DNA of 57,343 bases from Halomonas campaniensis (GTDB lineage Bacteria > Pseudomonadota > Gammaproteobacteria > Pseudomonadales > Halomonadaceae): contig NZ_JPUA01000025.1 of the NCBI RefSeq assembly GCF_002211105.1, forward strand, positions 22,799-80,141, written 5' to 3'. The first letter of the stretch is position 1. Each line of letters starts with the position of its first letter. The position numbers and the translations under genes were made by a program. This document shows positions 24,438-32,836 of the stretch, piece by piece. The notes under the pieces are model-generated. The model made no database searches. It was not told where the DNA came from and saw only the letters and a list, made by a program, of their open reading frames with translations.

Positions 24438-26579
24438 ATGTACACTAAGAAACGCCAGGTATTTTGGCCTACGGTGACGCTTGTGGGATTAATCGCAGCC
24501 ACACAGGGGCACGCTCAGGAAACGGCAACCAACGAGGCGCAAAGTGGCCGAGGTGACTCAAATCAAACAGTCGTGGTGACCGCCTCGCGGACTAATGCAA
24601 CAAAAGAAGATTCGCCTCAAACAGTGCGGATCATTAGTGAGGAAGAGATTAATCAGCAGTTGCAAATTACCAGCGACTCTTCACAAATTTTGAGCAACCT
24701 GTTGCCGTCATATTCGCCCAGCCGCCAGAAAATGAGCGGCAGCGGTGAGACGTTGCGTGGGCGTACGCCGTTGATCCTAATTGACGGGATTCCCCAGTCA
24801 AACCCGCTGCGCCCCACCGGCCGTGAAGCTCATGCCATTGATTTTTCAATGGTCGAGCAGATCGAAGTGATACAGGGCGCCAACGCCACTAATGGCGTTG
24901 GCGCGGCGGGTGGGGTCATCAACCTGATTACCAAGCGCCCCGAGCCAGGCTCATTTAATCAGCACGTGGAAGCGCAGATAACCACGCCCACCAGCGAGCT
25001 TGATGGCGATACGCTGAGCTATAAAACCAGCTACGGCGTGAGTGGTAACAGCGGTGATGTGGATTACCTGTTCTCGGCCAGTTATGAGGATCAAGGGCTG
25101 TTCTTGGATGGCAATGGAAACGCGGTCGGGGTGGATAACACCCAGGGCGATCTCATGGATGCGCGCTCTTTCGATATTCTGGGCAAGCTGGCTTACTGGT
25201 TGGATGACAATCAGCGCCTGCAGTTTTCGCTCAATCACTACAATATTGAGGGGCACAACAACTATGTAAGCGTAACGGGTGATCGTGCCAATGGAGTAGT
25301 CACGACGTCCGAGCGCGGCACGCCGGAAGGAGATGCGCCTTACAACCGGGTGTGGACGACGGGGCTCAGCTACGACCACTATGATCTTGCAGGCATGCAT
25401 TTGAGTGCACTGGCTTTCTACCAGGATTACGAGGCGCTGTTTGGAGCGACCAATTCCGCTACCTTCCAGGATCCTGCCATTGCCCCTGTAGGAACTTTCT
25501 ATGACCAGACCATGGCAGCCACCAGCAAGTTTGGTACCAAGGTCTCGCTAACCAAGGATGATCTGTGGGATGAGCGTCTGAAAATGACCCTGGGTTTCGA
25601 TACCCTGTTCGATGAAACCGAACAGTACCTGTATCAAAGTGACCGCACCTACGTGCCGCCCACCGAATACACCGACCTGTCACCCTTTGTGCAGGTTGAC
25701 CTGCGCCCGGTAGAGTCGCTACTGCTTTCCGCTGGCGCGCGCTATGAGTATGCCAAGCTCGATATCAACAGTTACCAGACGGTAGCGGCCAACAATGGTG
25801 TTACTGTCGAGGGTGGCGACCCCAGTTTCAATGAAACGCTCTATAACCTTGGTGCCGTGTGGAAGCCGGTCGACCACTGGAGCCTATTTGCCAATTACGC
25901 TGAAGGGTTTTCCATTCCCGATGTGGGGCGTGCATTGAGAGGGATCAGTACGCCGAATCAATCCGTCAACAGCATCGAAAATCTGAGCCCCATCGTTACC
26001 GATAATATCGAGACCGGGGTGCGTTTTGAGAACGGGCGTCTGGCGGCTGAACTTAGCTATTACGAATCATCTTCCGATTTCGGCAGCCGCCTTACGGAGG
26101 TTGATGATGTCTTCTACATGCAGCGCCAGGAGACCGAGATCAAAGGCTTCGAAGCATCGGTGGATTATCAGTTTAACGATCAGCACTCCGGACGCTTGGC
26201 CTACTCGCGTATGGAAGGGCGTTACGATAGCAACGACGACGGTAACTTAGATGCCAAGCTATCGGGGTTGGATGTCTCTCCAGATCGCCTGACGGCCAGT
26301 TGGTCAGCTAATTGGTCAGATGAACTCTCTACCTTTGTTCAGGCCAACTACGCCTTTGATAAAACCTTCGATGAAGCCAACCGCGAGTTTGATGGCTATC
26401 TGTTGATGGATGCTGCCGTGGGTTACCAACTACCCGTTGGTCAGGTCAATGTAGGGGTATCCAACCTACTTGATGAGCAGTACGTCACATATTACTCGCA
26501 AAGCGCTCTAGTGAATGATGAGCGCTACTTTGCCGGGCGAGGCCGCACCTTAACGCTGGGTTATCGTCTGGATTTCTAA
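24438..26579 (+). CDS. TonB-dependent siderophore receptor (IutA-like)
   Basis: A 713-residue outer-membrane receptor with a signal peptide at residues 1 to about 26 (cleavage after GHA) and a TonB box, QTVVVTA. The plug contains SGSGETLRGRTPLILIDGIP and then EQIEVIQGANATNGVGAAGG, a style I associate with aerobactin/rhizobactin-type (IutA-like) receptors. The barrel ends with Phe (GYRLDF). It probably supplies the ABC transporter encoded around it, which runs on the opposite strand on both sides. The ligand cannot be assigned with confidence. A strong terminator follows the stop. Confidence 0.88.
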   Translation: MYTKKRQVFWPTVTLVGLIAATQGHAQETATNEAQSGRGDSNQTVVVTASRTNATKEDSPQTVRIISEEEINQQLQITSDSSQILSNLLPSYSPSRQKMSGSGETLRGRTPLILIDGIPQSNPLRPTGREAHAIDFSMVEQIEVIQGANATNGVGAAGGVINLITKRPEPGSFNQHVEAQITTPTSELDGDTLSYKTSYGVSGNSGDVDYLFSASYEDQGLFLDGNGNAVGVDNTQGDLMDARSFDILGKLAYWLDDNQRLQFSLNHYNIEGHNNYVSVTGDRANGVVTTSERGTPEGDAPYNRVWTTGLSYDHYDLAGMHLSALAFYQDYEALFGATNSATFQDPAIAPVGTFYDQTMAATSKFGTKVSLTKDDLWDERLKMTLGFDTLFDETEQYLYQSDRTYVPPTEYTDLSPFVQVDLRPVESLLLSAGARYEYAKLDINSYQTVAANNGVTVEGGDPSFNETLYNLGAVWKPVDHWSLFANYAEGFSIPDVGRALRGISTPNQSVNSIENLSPIVTDNIETGVRFENGRLAAELSYYESSSDFGSRLTEVDDVFYMQRQETEIKGFEASVDYQFNDQHSGRLAYSRMEGRYDSNDDGNLDAKLSGLDVSPDRLTASWSANWSDELSTFVQANYAFDKTFDEANREFDGYLLMDAAVGYQLPVGQVNVGVSNLLDEQYVTYYSQSALVNDERYFAGRGRTLTLGYRLDF

Positions 26580-26609
26580 TCAGCCGCTTTCTATGCTCGT
26601 GACTGTTGT

Positions 26610-26636
26610 GCGGCGCCTCTGGGGCGCCGCTTTTTT
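26610..26636. terminator. Strong terminator between receptor 2 and the permease gene
   Basis: GCGGCGCC pairs with GGCGCCGC across a five-base loop and is followed by TTTTTT. It ends the receptor transcript. The convergent permease gene stops 13 bases further on and may use the same hairpin. Confidence 0.85.
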
Positions 26637-26648
26637 CGTCAATTCGCG

Positions 26649-27686
26649 CTAAAAGCGAGCTCGCGATCTATGCAGTAAATAAACGAAGAAGGGTGCGCCT
26701 ATCCCGGCAACAAAGATGCCCGCAGGTAAATCTTTGGGCAAAAACGCTACCCGGCCCAGCAGATCGGCGTAAAGCACAATCAAGGCGCCAACCAACGCTG
26801 ATGTAGGCACCAGGCGAGCCATGTTGCGCCCCACCAGCTTGGCCGCCAAGTGGGGCGCAATTAATCCCACAAAGCTTAAGCCACCGGCAAACGCCACCGC
26901 GGCGCCTGCCAGCGCCACGCTGCAGGCCAGCAATGCTAACCGGCTGCGAAGAATCGCCACTCCAAGCCCTTCGGCAACGCTATCACCCAGGGCCATGGCA
27001 TCCGCATGGCGGGCGAAGAGTAGGCTGATAGGCACCGCGACGACTAACCACGGCAATAGTCCCCACACATCGTCCCATTGCGCCGCGTAAAGGCTGCCGG
27101 TTAGCCATACATAGGCGGTCATGGCGGCAGTGTCATCGCTGATCACGATTAACAGGGTGGTGCCAGCGCCCATGGCCGCCGCCAGGCCAATGCCGACCAG
27201 TACCATGCGCGATGGGCTAATACCGTTTTTCCAGGCCAGGCTAACCACCAGCAGTGCCGAAACCAGCGCCCCCAGCATGGCCGCAACGGGCAGCCAGTGA
27301 ATGCTAAGGGTGGAACTCAATAGCGCTAAGAACACCACCGCCGCCAGCGCCGCACCGCTGGTAATGCCGATCACATCCGGGGAGGCCAGCGGGTTACGCA
27401 CAATGCTTTGCAGAATCGCCCCCGCTATTGCCAGGGCGGCGCCAACCAGTATCGCTAGCGTAATGCGGGGCAGCCGAAGCTCCCAAATAATAAAGGCGAT
27501 ATCGCTACTCTGTGGGGCTGCAAGCGTGTTTAGCACCTGCAGAGGCGGCGTGGGAAAACTGCCTAAACAGAGCGACAGTCCGGCGCTTGCTAGCAATAAA
27601 AGACTTAGCATCATCAGGCTTCGCAGTAAGCGTTTACTGTCACTATTTGCTGCGCTATGGAGGGTTAACGTAGCGTTTGTTCTCAT
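26649..27686 (-). CDS. Siderophore ABC transporter permease 2 (FecCD family)
   Basis: A 345-residue membrane protein with about nine to ten segments and the FecCD signatures: RLPRITLAILVGAALAIAGA near residue 55, RNPLASPDVIGITSGAA near residue 95 and a conserved GLIAPHLAAKLVG near residue 275 that docks on the ATPase. It overlaps permease 1 by four bases. Together the two permeases form the BtuC-like channel for ferric siderophore import. Confidence 0.9.
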   Translation of the reverse strand: MRTNATLTLHSAANSDSKRLLRSLMMLSLLLLASAGLSLCLGSFPTPPLQVLNTLAAPQSSDIAFIIWELRLPRITLAILVGAALAIAGAILQSIVRNPLASPDVIGITSGAALAAVVFLALLSSTLSIHWLPVAAMLGALVSALLVVSLAWKNGISPSRMVLVGIGLAAAMGAGTTLLIVISDDTAAMTAYVWLTGSLYAAQWDDVWGLLPWLVVAVPISLLFARHADAMALGDSVAEGLGVAILRSRLALLACSVALAGAAVAFAGGLSFVGLIAPHLAAKLVGRNMARLVPTSALVGALIVLYADLLGRVAFLPKDLPAGIFVAGIGAPFFVYLLHRSRARF

Positions 27687-28687
27687 TGGCCAGCCATCTT
27701 GCGTCGTGCCAGATAGATAAAGAAGGGCGTGCCGATCAGCGCGGTCATCACACCGACCGGGATCTCCTGGGGTGGCATTAAAAAGCGCGAGCCCAGATCG
27801 GCCAGCAGCAGCAAACAGGCACCCAGCAGAGCGCAGGCAGGCAGCAGCCAGCGGTGGTCGATGCCAAATATTCCCCGTGCCATGTGGGGCACAATCAGGC
27901 CGACAAAACCGATCATGCCCGCCAGCGCCACGGAGCTACCTGCTAGCACAATCACAATCAGTCCTAGTAGTAGCTTGATGGTGGTGGCCTGCATGCCGAG
28001 TCCAGTGACCATGTCATCGCCTAGTAATAGTGCGTTAGCGTGGCGTATCAGCAGTGCGCTGAGCAGCAGTGCTCCACCAAAAAGCGGCAGTAAGGGCGCT
28101 ACCAATGAAAGATCGCGGCCCGACACTGAGCCCGCCAGCCAGTAAAGCACGCTTTCAAAACTTTGCTGGTCAATGACCAGTAGCCCTTGGCTGAACGACA
28201 CAAACATTGCCGTCACTGCTACTCCTGCCAGCACGACCCGCAGAGGGGAGAGCTCACCGTGGCGGCCGCGGCTAAGCACCACCACCAGTATGGCCGCAAC
28301 GAGTGCCCCCAATAGCGCGGCCCATACGTAGTGCGCGGGCGTGTGCAGCGGCAATAGCGAAACTGCGACCACGACAAAAAACATCGCGCCGGCGTTAATG
28401 CCTAAAATGCCCGGCGACGCCAGCGGGTTGCGCGTCATGGTCTGCATCAGTGCGCCGGCAATCGCTAAGCTGGCGCCCACCAGAGCGGCAATTACCGCAC
28501 GGGGTAAGCGCTCAGTTAAAAAAATGATGTGGGCGATGTTGGTAGGGTCGTAATGGGCTAACGAACCGAACAGAGCGAAGAGGGGGATATCCGTTGTGCC
28601 TAACATCACGCTGGCGAAAAAGGCGCCCAGCGCCAGCAGCGCGCCGATGAAAAGGCCAATACTTTTTGCGGCAACACTGTTTAGCAT
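27683..28687 (-). CDS. Siderophore ABC transporter permease 1 (FecCD family)
   Basis: A 334-residue partner permease with the same signatures: ERLPRAVIAALVGASLAIAG, RNPLASPGILGINAGA and GLIVPHMARGIFG. I chose the ATG at 28687, which overlaps the end of the binding-protein gene by seven bases; an in-frame upstream start would add 13 residues that look like read-through from the overlapping frame. It is the middle gene of the binding protein-permease-permease operon. Confidence 0.9.
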   Translation of the reverse strand: MLNSVAAKSIGLFIGALLALGAFFASVMLGTTDIPLFALFGSLAHYDPTNIAHIIFLTERLPRAVIAALVGASLAIAGALMQTMTRNPLASPGILGINAGAMFFVVVAVSLLPLHTPAHYVWAALLGALVAAILVVVLSRGRHGELSPLRVVLAGVAVTAMFVSFSQGLLVIDQQSFESVLYWLAGSVSGRDLSLVAPLLPLFGGALLLSALLIRHANALLLGDDMVTGLGMQATTIKLLLGLIVIVLAGSSVALAGMIGFVGLIVPHMARGIFGIDHRWLLPACALLGACLLLLADLGSRFLMPPQEIPVGVMTALIGTPFFIYLARRKMAGQ

Positions 28688-29661
28688 GAAGTAGTCTCCC
28701 CACGGCCGCTGGCGTGAGGCAGGCAAGCCCTATGCGGCGCCGCTTCGGGTTGCAACAGCCCATAGTGACTATACAGATCATCCAGCATGGCGTTGGCCGC
28801 CAGTATGCCACCACCCATCATCCAACTGACTGGCTCCACTTCAAATACGCGTCCGCTTTGTACCGCTGACAGCTGTTGCCAGAGTGGGTGTGAGGCCCAG
28901 TGCTGGTAATTATCTGCAATAGCGGGGTCATCGGGCTCAAGCAGAATAAAGAGGGCATCGGCATCCAGCACCGGAATGTTTTCAGTACTGGAAAGCTTCA
29001 TTCCCCAACTCTGGCTTTGCAGTGTATCCGGCTGAGCAAAGCCCAGTTCATCAAGAATTGAGCCCGCAAAGCCGCTGGTATAGATACGCACGTGGTCGCT
29101 TTTAAACCGCACCACGGCCACTTTTTGCGGCCACTCGCTGCCTAGCCGGGTGGCAATCTGCTGACGAAAGTCGGCGACACGATCATCCCATTGCTCAAGC
29201 AGCTCATTCGCCTGCGCTTCGCGGCCAGTGGCATTAGCCACCATGGTGAGCGTGGTTTGGAAGTTAAACACTGTCGGGGCAGATACAGTGGGGGCAATAG
29301 CATTCAATAGCGGTGCTATTCGCGCATGGCGAAAGTCGCTGGCAATCACTAGGTCTGGATTAAGCCAGGCGATCTTTTCCAGATTGGGTTGGGTTTCCAG
29401 CCCCACATGCTCGACGCTATCAAGCGCATCGCGCAGATAGCGGTACATGGGTTTTTCCAGCCAGGAATCGACGACGCCAATAGGCGTCAGTCCAAGGGCG
29501 ACGGCGCTGTCGGTCGCCCCCTGGTAAAGCGTCACAATGCGTGGCGGTTCCGGGGGGCTGCTCGGCGTGTTAGCGGCTGCCATTAAGGGCATTAGCGCCG
29601 CCAGGGTTAACAGCAACACACTCATAAAAACCTGCTTGCGATGGGTGTGTGCTTTTAACAT
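28681..29661 (-). CDS. Periplasmic siderophore-binding protein (FecB/FhuD-like)
   Basis: About 326 residues, with a signal peptide ending near AAA (VFMSVLLLTLAALMPLMAAA). The fold is class III binding protein: RIVTLYQGATDSAVALGLTP at the N-lobe, then a long helix and DALFILLEPDD in the second lobe. Starts at 29670 (GTG) and 29661 (ATG) are both possible; I prefer the ATG. No Fur-box-like site is apparent upstream. The gene lies 64 bases after azlD on the same strand, so either a weak promoter sits there or transcription continues from the azl operon. Confidence 0.87.
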   Translation of the reverse strand: MLKAHTHRKQVFMSVLLLTLAALMPLMAAANTPSSPPEPPRIVTLYQGATDSAVALGLTPIGVVDSWLEKPMYRYLRDALDSVEHVGLETQPNLEKIAWLNPDLVIASDFRHARIAPLLNAIAPTVSAPTVFNFQTTLTMVANATGREAQANELLEQWDDRVADFRQQIATRLGSEWPQKVAVVRFKSDHVRIYTSGFAGSILDELGFAQPDTLQSQSWGMKLSSTENIPVLDADALFILLEPDDPAIADNYQHWASHPLWQQLSAVQSGRVFEVEPVSWMMGGGILAANAMLDDLYSHYGLLQPEAAPHRACLPHASGRGETTSC

Positions 29662-29733
29662 TAATGTCACTTTACGATTGGCTCGGATTTAAGAGCCAGG
29701 ATGATGGCATGACGTAAAAGCTAATGCAAAGCA

Positions 29734-30069
29734 TTACCAAATGAAGGCCGCGACCTCCACCATCCCAAATACCGCGACGCCAGCCGCGACCGGCCAGCCC
29801 AGTGAGCGTACCCGCGACCACATCAGCAGTGTGACGGAAAGCCCGATGGCGGTGGCGATCCAGGAAATAGCGCTTGGGTTAACCGGCACAATGGACACCC
29901 CCAGCACGGCGGCAATCATCAGCGGGCCGAGAATACCCAGCCACTGGGGCATGTTATTAAGGCCGCTTTCGCTGTTGAGGCGGCGCTGCATCCATAAAAA
30001 CGGCACTACCCGCATCAGCAACGTGCCAATGGCAGAAACCGCGACCGCTATCCAAAGTGCCGTGCTCAT
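29734..30069 (-). CDS. azlD: AzlD-like exporter subunit, second locus
   Basis: A 111-residue membrane protein with four segments, the expected size and profile of AzlD (MRVVPFLWMQRRL near residue 19, then LGPLMIAAVLGVSIVP). It overlaps azlC by four bases. It is the third gene of the xre-cupin, azlC, azlD operon. It differs substantially in sequence from the azlD at 10.6 kb, so the two are unlikely to be a recent duplication. Confidence 0.88.
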   Translation of the reverse strand: MSTALWIAVAVSAIGTLLMRVVPFLWMQRRLNSESGLNNMPQWLGILGPLMIAAVLGVSIVPVNPSAISWIATAIGLSVTLLMWSRVRSLGWPVAAGVAVFGMVEVAAFIW

Positions 30070-30806
30070 GATTCACGCCTCCTGTTGGTGGCGAATCTTT
30101 GCGTATAGAACTGCGTGGAGTAGAAGCACAGCGCGCCGCAGGCGGCGGCTAGGGGAATCGCCACGTTGCTCCAGCCGACCAGCGTTAAACACAGCGCCGC
30201 TAAAATGGTGCAGCCCATGGCGACTGCCCAACGCTTGTCGGTAAAGCGTGGCGCTACCATGGTCAAAAACAGCGCGGGCAGCGCGAAGGGCATAATTTCA
30301 CCCAGCAGCGGCCAGCGGGCGGTAAAGGCCTCACCGGCGGTAGCGCCCACCGCGGTGCCAATTATCCAGGCGCCCCAGGCCAGCAGTGATGCGCCCAAAA
30401 ACCAGCTAAAACGCTTTACCTCAGGCAGTTGGGGCAGCCGGGTTAGGGCCAGTGCAAACACCTGGTCGGTGAGGCCGTGCATTAACCAGGGCCAATGGCG
30501 GCTGCGCGGCAGTAACGCCGCCAGGTTAGGGCCGTACACCACATGGCGGATGTTAATCAGCAGCGTCATCGCCACCACCAACCACAGTGGTGCGCCGGTG
30601 GCAATCATACCGACAAACAGAAACTGCGAGGCCCCGGCGTAAATCAGCGCTGAAATAGCCGTGGCCTCCAGCGTGCTAAAGCCTGCCTGGGTGGCGACTA
30701 AGCCAAATGACAGCGCCACCGGAATGTAGCCGCCCAGTAGCGGGATAGCTTCGCGCACGCCCTGTAGCGCGCTACGCAGTGGAGAGTGGCTGGCAGCTTG
30801 GCTCAT
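30066..30806 (-). CDS. azlC: AzlC-family amino acid exporter, second locus
   Basis: A 246-residue AzlC protein with the typical opening IPLLGGYIPVALSFGLVATQ, ASQFLFVGMIATGAP and INIRHVVYGPNLA. I chose the ATG at 30806 because it overlaps the regulator stop as ATGA; the longer frame upstream encodes no membrane segment. It exports branched-chain or related amino acids together with AzlD. Control by the upstream XRE-cupin regulator is likely from the operon layout. Confidence 0.9.
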   Translation of the reverse strand: MSQAASHSPLRSALQGVREAIPLLGGYIPVALSFGLVATQAGFSTLEATAISALIYAGASQFLFVGMIATGAPLWLVVAMTLLINIRHVVYGPNLAALLPRSRHWPWLMHGLTDQVFALALTRLPQLPEVKRFSWFLGASLLAWGAWIIGTAVGATAGEAFTARWPLLGEIMPFALPALFLTMVAPRFTDKRWAVAMGCTILAALCLTLVGWSNVAIPLAAACGALCFYSTQFYTQRFATNRRRES

Positions 30807-31333
30807 GGTGTTTGGCCTTCTGCACCGTAGGTGATGGTCATCATTAACGTGGCCTCCGCTGCTTGGGTGCGGTAAAGGTGTGGCTGGTCGGCGGGGAAGG
30901 TCACTGTGTCGCCGGGTGTGAGTTGCGTTGTGGCGCCCTCTGGCCCCGCTTCCAGCCAACCGCTAATTAGCGTAAGCGATTCACGGGTGCCGCTTGTATG
31001 AGCTTCAGCATGGCGCAGCGTATGCGGCGCGCAGCGCATCCAGTAGGCGTCCACCTGAGGGGAGTCCTTGCCTTGGTCGATTAAGCGCACCTGTACGCCA
31101 TCTTCACCCAGCGGCACGTTGATTGGCGCTACCAGGGTGCCGAAGGGCACATTGAGCTGCACCGCCAGCCGCCAAATGGTATCCAGGGTCGGGTTGCCGT
31201 TGCCCTGTTCAAGGCGACACAGGTTGGATTTGGCAATCCCCGCCTCATTGGCCAACTGCGACAGCGACCGGCCCCGCTCAAGGCGAAGTGCTTGAAGGTG
31301 TTGGCCTAGGGTATTGAGTGAAAGCTTATCCAT
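30803..31333 (-). CDS. XRE-family regulator with cupin domain
   Basis: A 176-residue regulator: an N-terminal helix-turn-helix at residues 10-65 (GRSLSQLANEAGIAKSNLCR) and a C-terminal cupin domain (HAEAHTSGTRESLTLISGWL, then GDTVTFPADQPHLYRT). Such proteins usually sense small metabolites, often amino acids or amines. It is first in the azlCD operon. A perfect 16-bp palindrome lies 22-37 bases upstream of its start, in the divergent region shared with the MFS gene, so autoregulation is likely. Confidence 0.9.
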   Translation of the reverse strand: MDKLSLNTLGQHLQALRLERGRSLSQLANEAGIAKSNLCRLEQGNGNPTLDTIWRLAVQLNVPFGTLVAPINVPLGEDGVQVRLIDQGKDSPQVDAYWMRCAPHTLRHAEAHTSGTRESLTLISGWLEAGPEGATTQLTPGDTVTFPADQPHLYRTQAAEATLMMTITYGAEGQTP

Positions 31334-31354
31334 CTTTTTATCTCGCGTTCCTTT

Positions 31355-31370
31355 TATAGAACGTTCTATA
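31355..31370. promoter_or_regulatory. Perfect 16-bp palindrome upstream of the XRE-cupin gene
   Basis: TATAGAACGTTCTATA is self-complementary over 16 bases. A further half-site, AGAACGTTA, lies at 31374-31382. The position, immediately before the regulator and between divergent genes, suits an operator that controls azlCD and perhaps the MFS gene. Confidence 0.65.
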
Positions 31371-31462
31371 TAAAGAACGTTAGCCTGTCAATGATTGTGA
31401 CAAGCGCTTCCAGTGGCACTCTTTATGCATGACCTTTAGGTTGGCTGCTGCGAGGAAGCGCA

Positions 31463-32767
31463 ATGCGTTCATTGGCAATGCTCAAACCGGTTAAATCGAT
31501 CCTATACAGCGTGGCGTTACTGCTGCTAGGCAACGGTTTGTTGAATACGCTGCTAACCCTGCGTGGAACGGGGGAGGGCTTCTCCAGCGCGGTGCTGGGG
31601 ATGATTATGTCCGGCTACTTTGTCGGCTTTATCTGCGGTACCTGGGTTAGCGGACGCTTAATTCGGCGCATGGGGCATATCCGTACCTTTGGCTTCTGTG
31701 CCTCTATTTGTGCATCGGTGGCGCTGCTGCACCTGGTGTTTATCACCCCCTGGGTATGGCTACCGTTGCGGGTGATCTATGGGCTTTCGTTTATCACCTT
31801 GGTGACCGTGATTGAGAGCTGGCTGAATAGCCAAGCCGCCAGCCATGAGCGGGGGCGTATTTTTGCGGTATACATGGTGGTTAACCTAGGCGCTTTAGCA
31901 CTGGCCCAGCAGCTCCTGCGTCTCTCTTCACCTGACGGATTTTTACTCTTTGTGGTGATCGCTATTTTGATCAGTTGGGCGCTGCTACCCATCACCATGA
32001 CCCGTCGCGTGCAGCCCAAAATACCTGAGCGGCCCAAAAGTAGCCTGCGTGCATTGTTAGGCTTTGCGCCATTGGCGGTGGCTTCCGCCGCGTTGTCGGG
32101 TCTTGCTATGGGCGCGTTCTGGTCGATGACCCCGGTGTACGCCACTCAATTGGGGTTTGATATTGGTGGGGTCGGGCTGTTGATGAGCGTGGCGATTATT
32201 GGCGGCGCGCTGCTGCAGATTCCCATTGGGCGCTTCTCTGATAAACACGACCGCCCTAAGGTCATGATCTGGGTGGTGCTGCTCGCGGCCTTAATCGCAG
32301 CGGCCATGCCCTTTGCACCCAGCCACGAGGTGCTGCTGGGGCTCTATTTTATCTGGGGCGGTTTGGCGTTTTCCCTCTACCCGCTGGCGGTAGCGCAGTT
32401 GATTGACCAGCTCCGGCCGGATGAAATTGTCTCCGGCTCGGCGGATATGCTGGTAATGCACGGGGCGGGCTGCGCCGTGGCGCCGATAGCGGCGGGGTCA
32501 CTGATGAGCGCAGTGGGAGGTCATGGCTTGCCGCTCTATATTGCTTGCGTGTTCACTTTGCTAGGTATCTACGCGCTGTATCGCCGCCGCCGCATTAGGG
32601 CAGTGGTCACGCATACCGCACACTTTGAGCCGATGGTGCAAAGTAGTGCAGAGGTGTTGGAAATGATCTTCGATGATACTCAGCGCGACTTATTCGATGA
32701 CCCGAGTTTCTATGAAGAGGATGAACGGGAGCGTTTGGCGGGGCTTGTTAAAACATCCACTCGTTAA
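31463..32767 (+). CDS. YcaD-like MFS transporter
   Basis: A 434-residue major-facilitator protein with 12 membrane segments. Hallmarks are the loop-2 motif GRLIRRMGHIRTFG near residue 65 and the equivalent GRFSDKHDRPKVM in the second half. The overall pattern resembles the YcaD subgroup, whose substrates are unknown. An acidic cytosolic tail of about 50 residues follows the last segment. GAGGAAG lies just before the ATG. It is divergent from the XRE-cupin regulator. Confidence 0.86.
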   Translation: MRSLAMLKPVKSILYSVALLLLGNGLLNTLLTLRGTGEGFSSAVLGMIMSGYFVGFICGTWVSGRLIRRMGHIRTFGFCASICASVALLHLVFITPWVWLPLRVIYGLSFITLVTVIESWLNSQAASHERGRIFAVYMVVNLGALALAQQLLRLSSPDGFLLFVVIAILISWALLPITMTRRVQPKIPERPKSSLRALLGFAPLAVASAALSGLAMGAFWSMTPVYATQLGFDIGGVGLLMSVAIIGGALLQIPIGRFSDKHDRPKVMIWVVLLAALIAAAMPFAPSHEVLLGLYFIWGGLAFSLYPLAVAQLIDQLRPDEIVSGSADMLVMHGAGCAVAPIAAGSLMSAVGGHGLPLYIACVFTLLGIYALYRRRRIRAVVTHTAHFEPMVQSSAEVLEMIFDDTQRDLFDDPSFYEEDERERLAGLVKTSTR

Positions 32768-32793
32768 TGTGGGAAAGTACTAGGTAAAAGTAC

Positions 32794-32824
32794 TGGGGAG
32801 CGGCTTTGATAAGCAGCCACTCCC
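32794..32824. terminator. Hairpin between convergent MFS and sstT genes
   Basis: GGGGAG-C-GGCT pairs with AGCC-A-CTCCCC, interrupted by one mismatch, across a nine-base loop. It lies in the 69-base convergent gap. No long T run is present on either side, so efficiency is uncertain. Confidence 0.5.
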
Positions 32825-32836
32825 CTGGGTGAGTGC

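Noticed and set aside
31357..31368. TAGAACGTTCTA as a LexA site
   Set aside because: The GAAC and GTTC halves abut with no spacer, unlike the GAAC-N4-GTTC of Gram-positive LexA or CTGT-N8-ACAG of gammaproteobacterial LexA.
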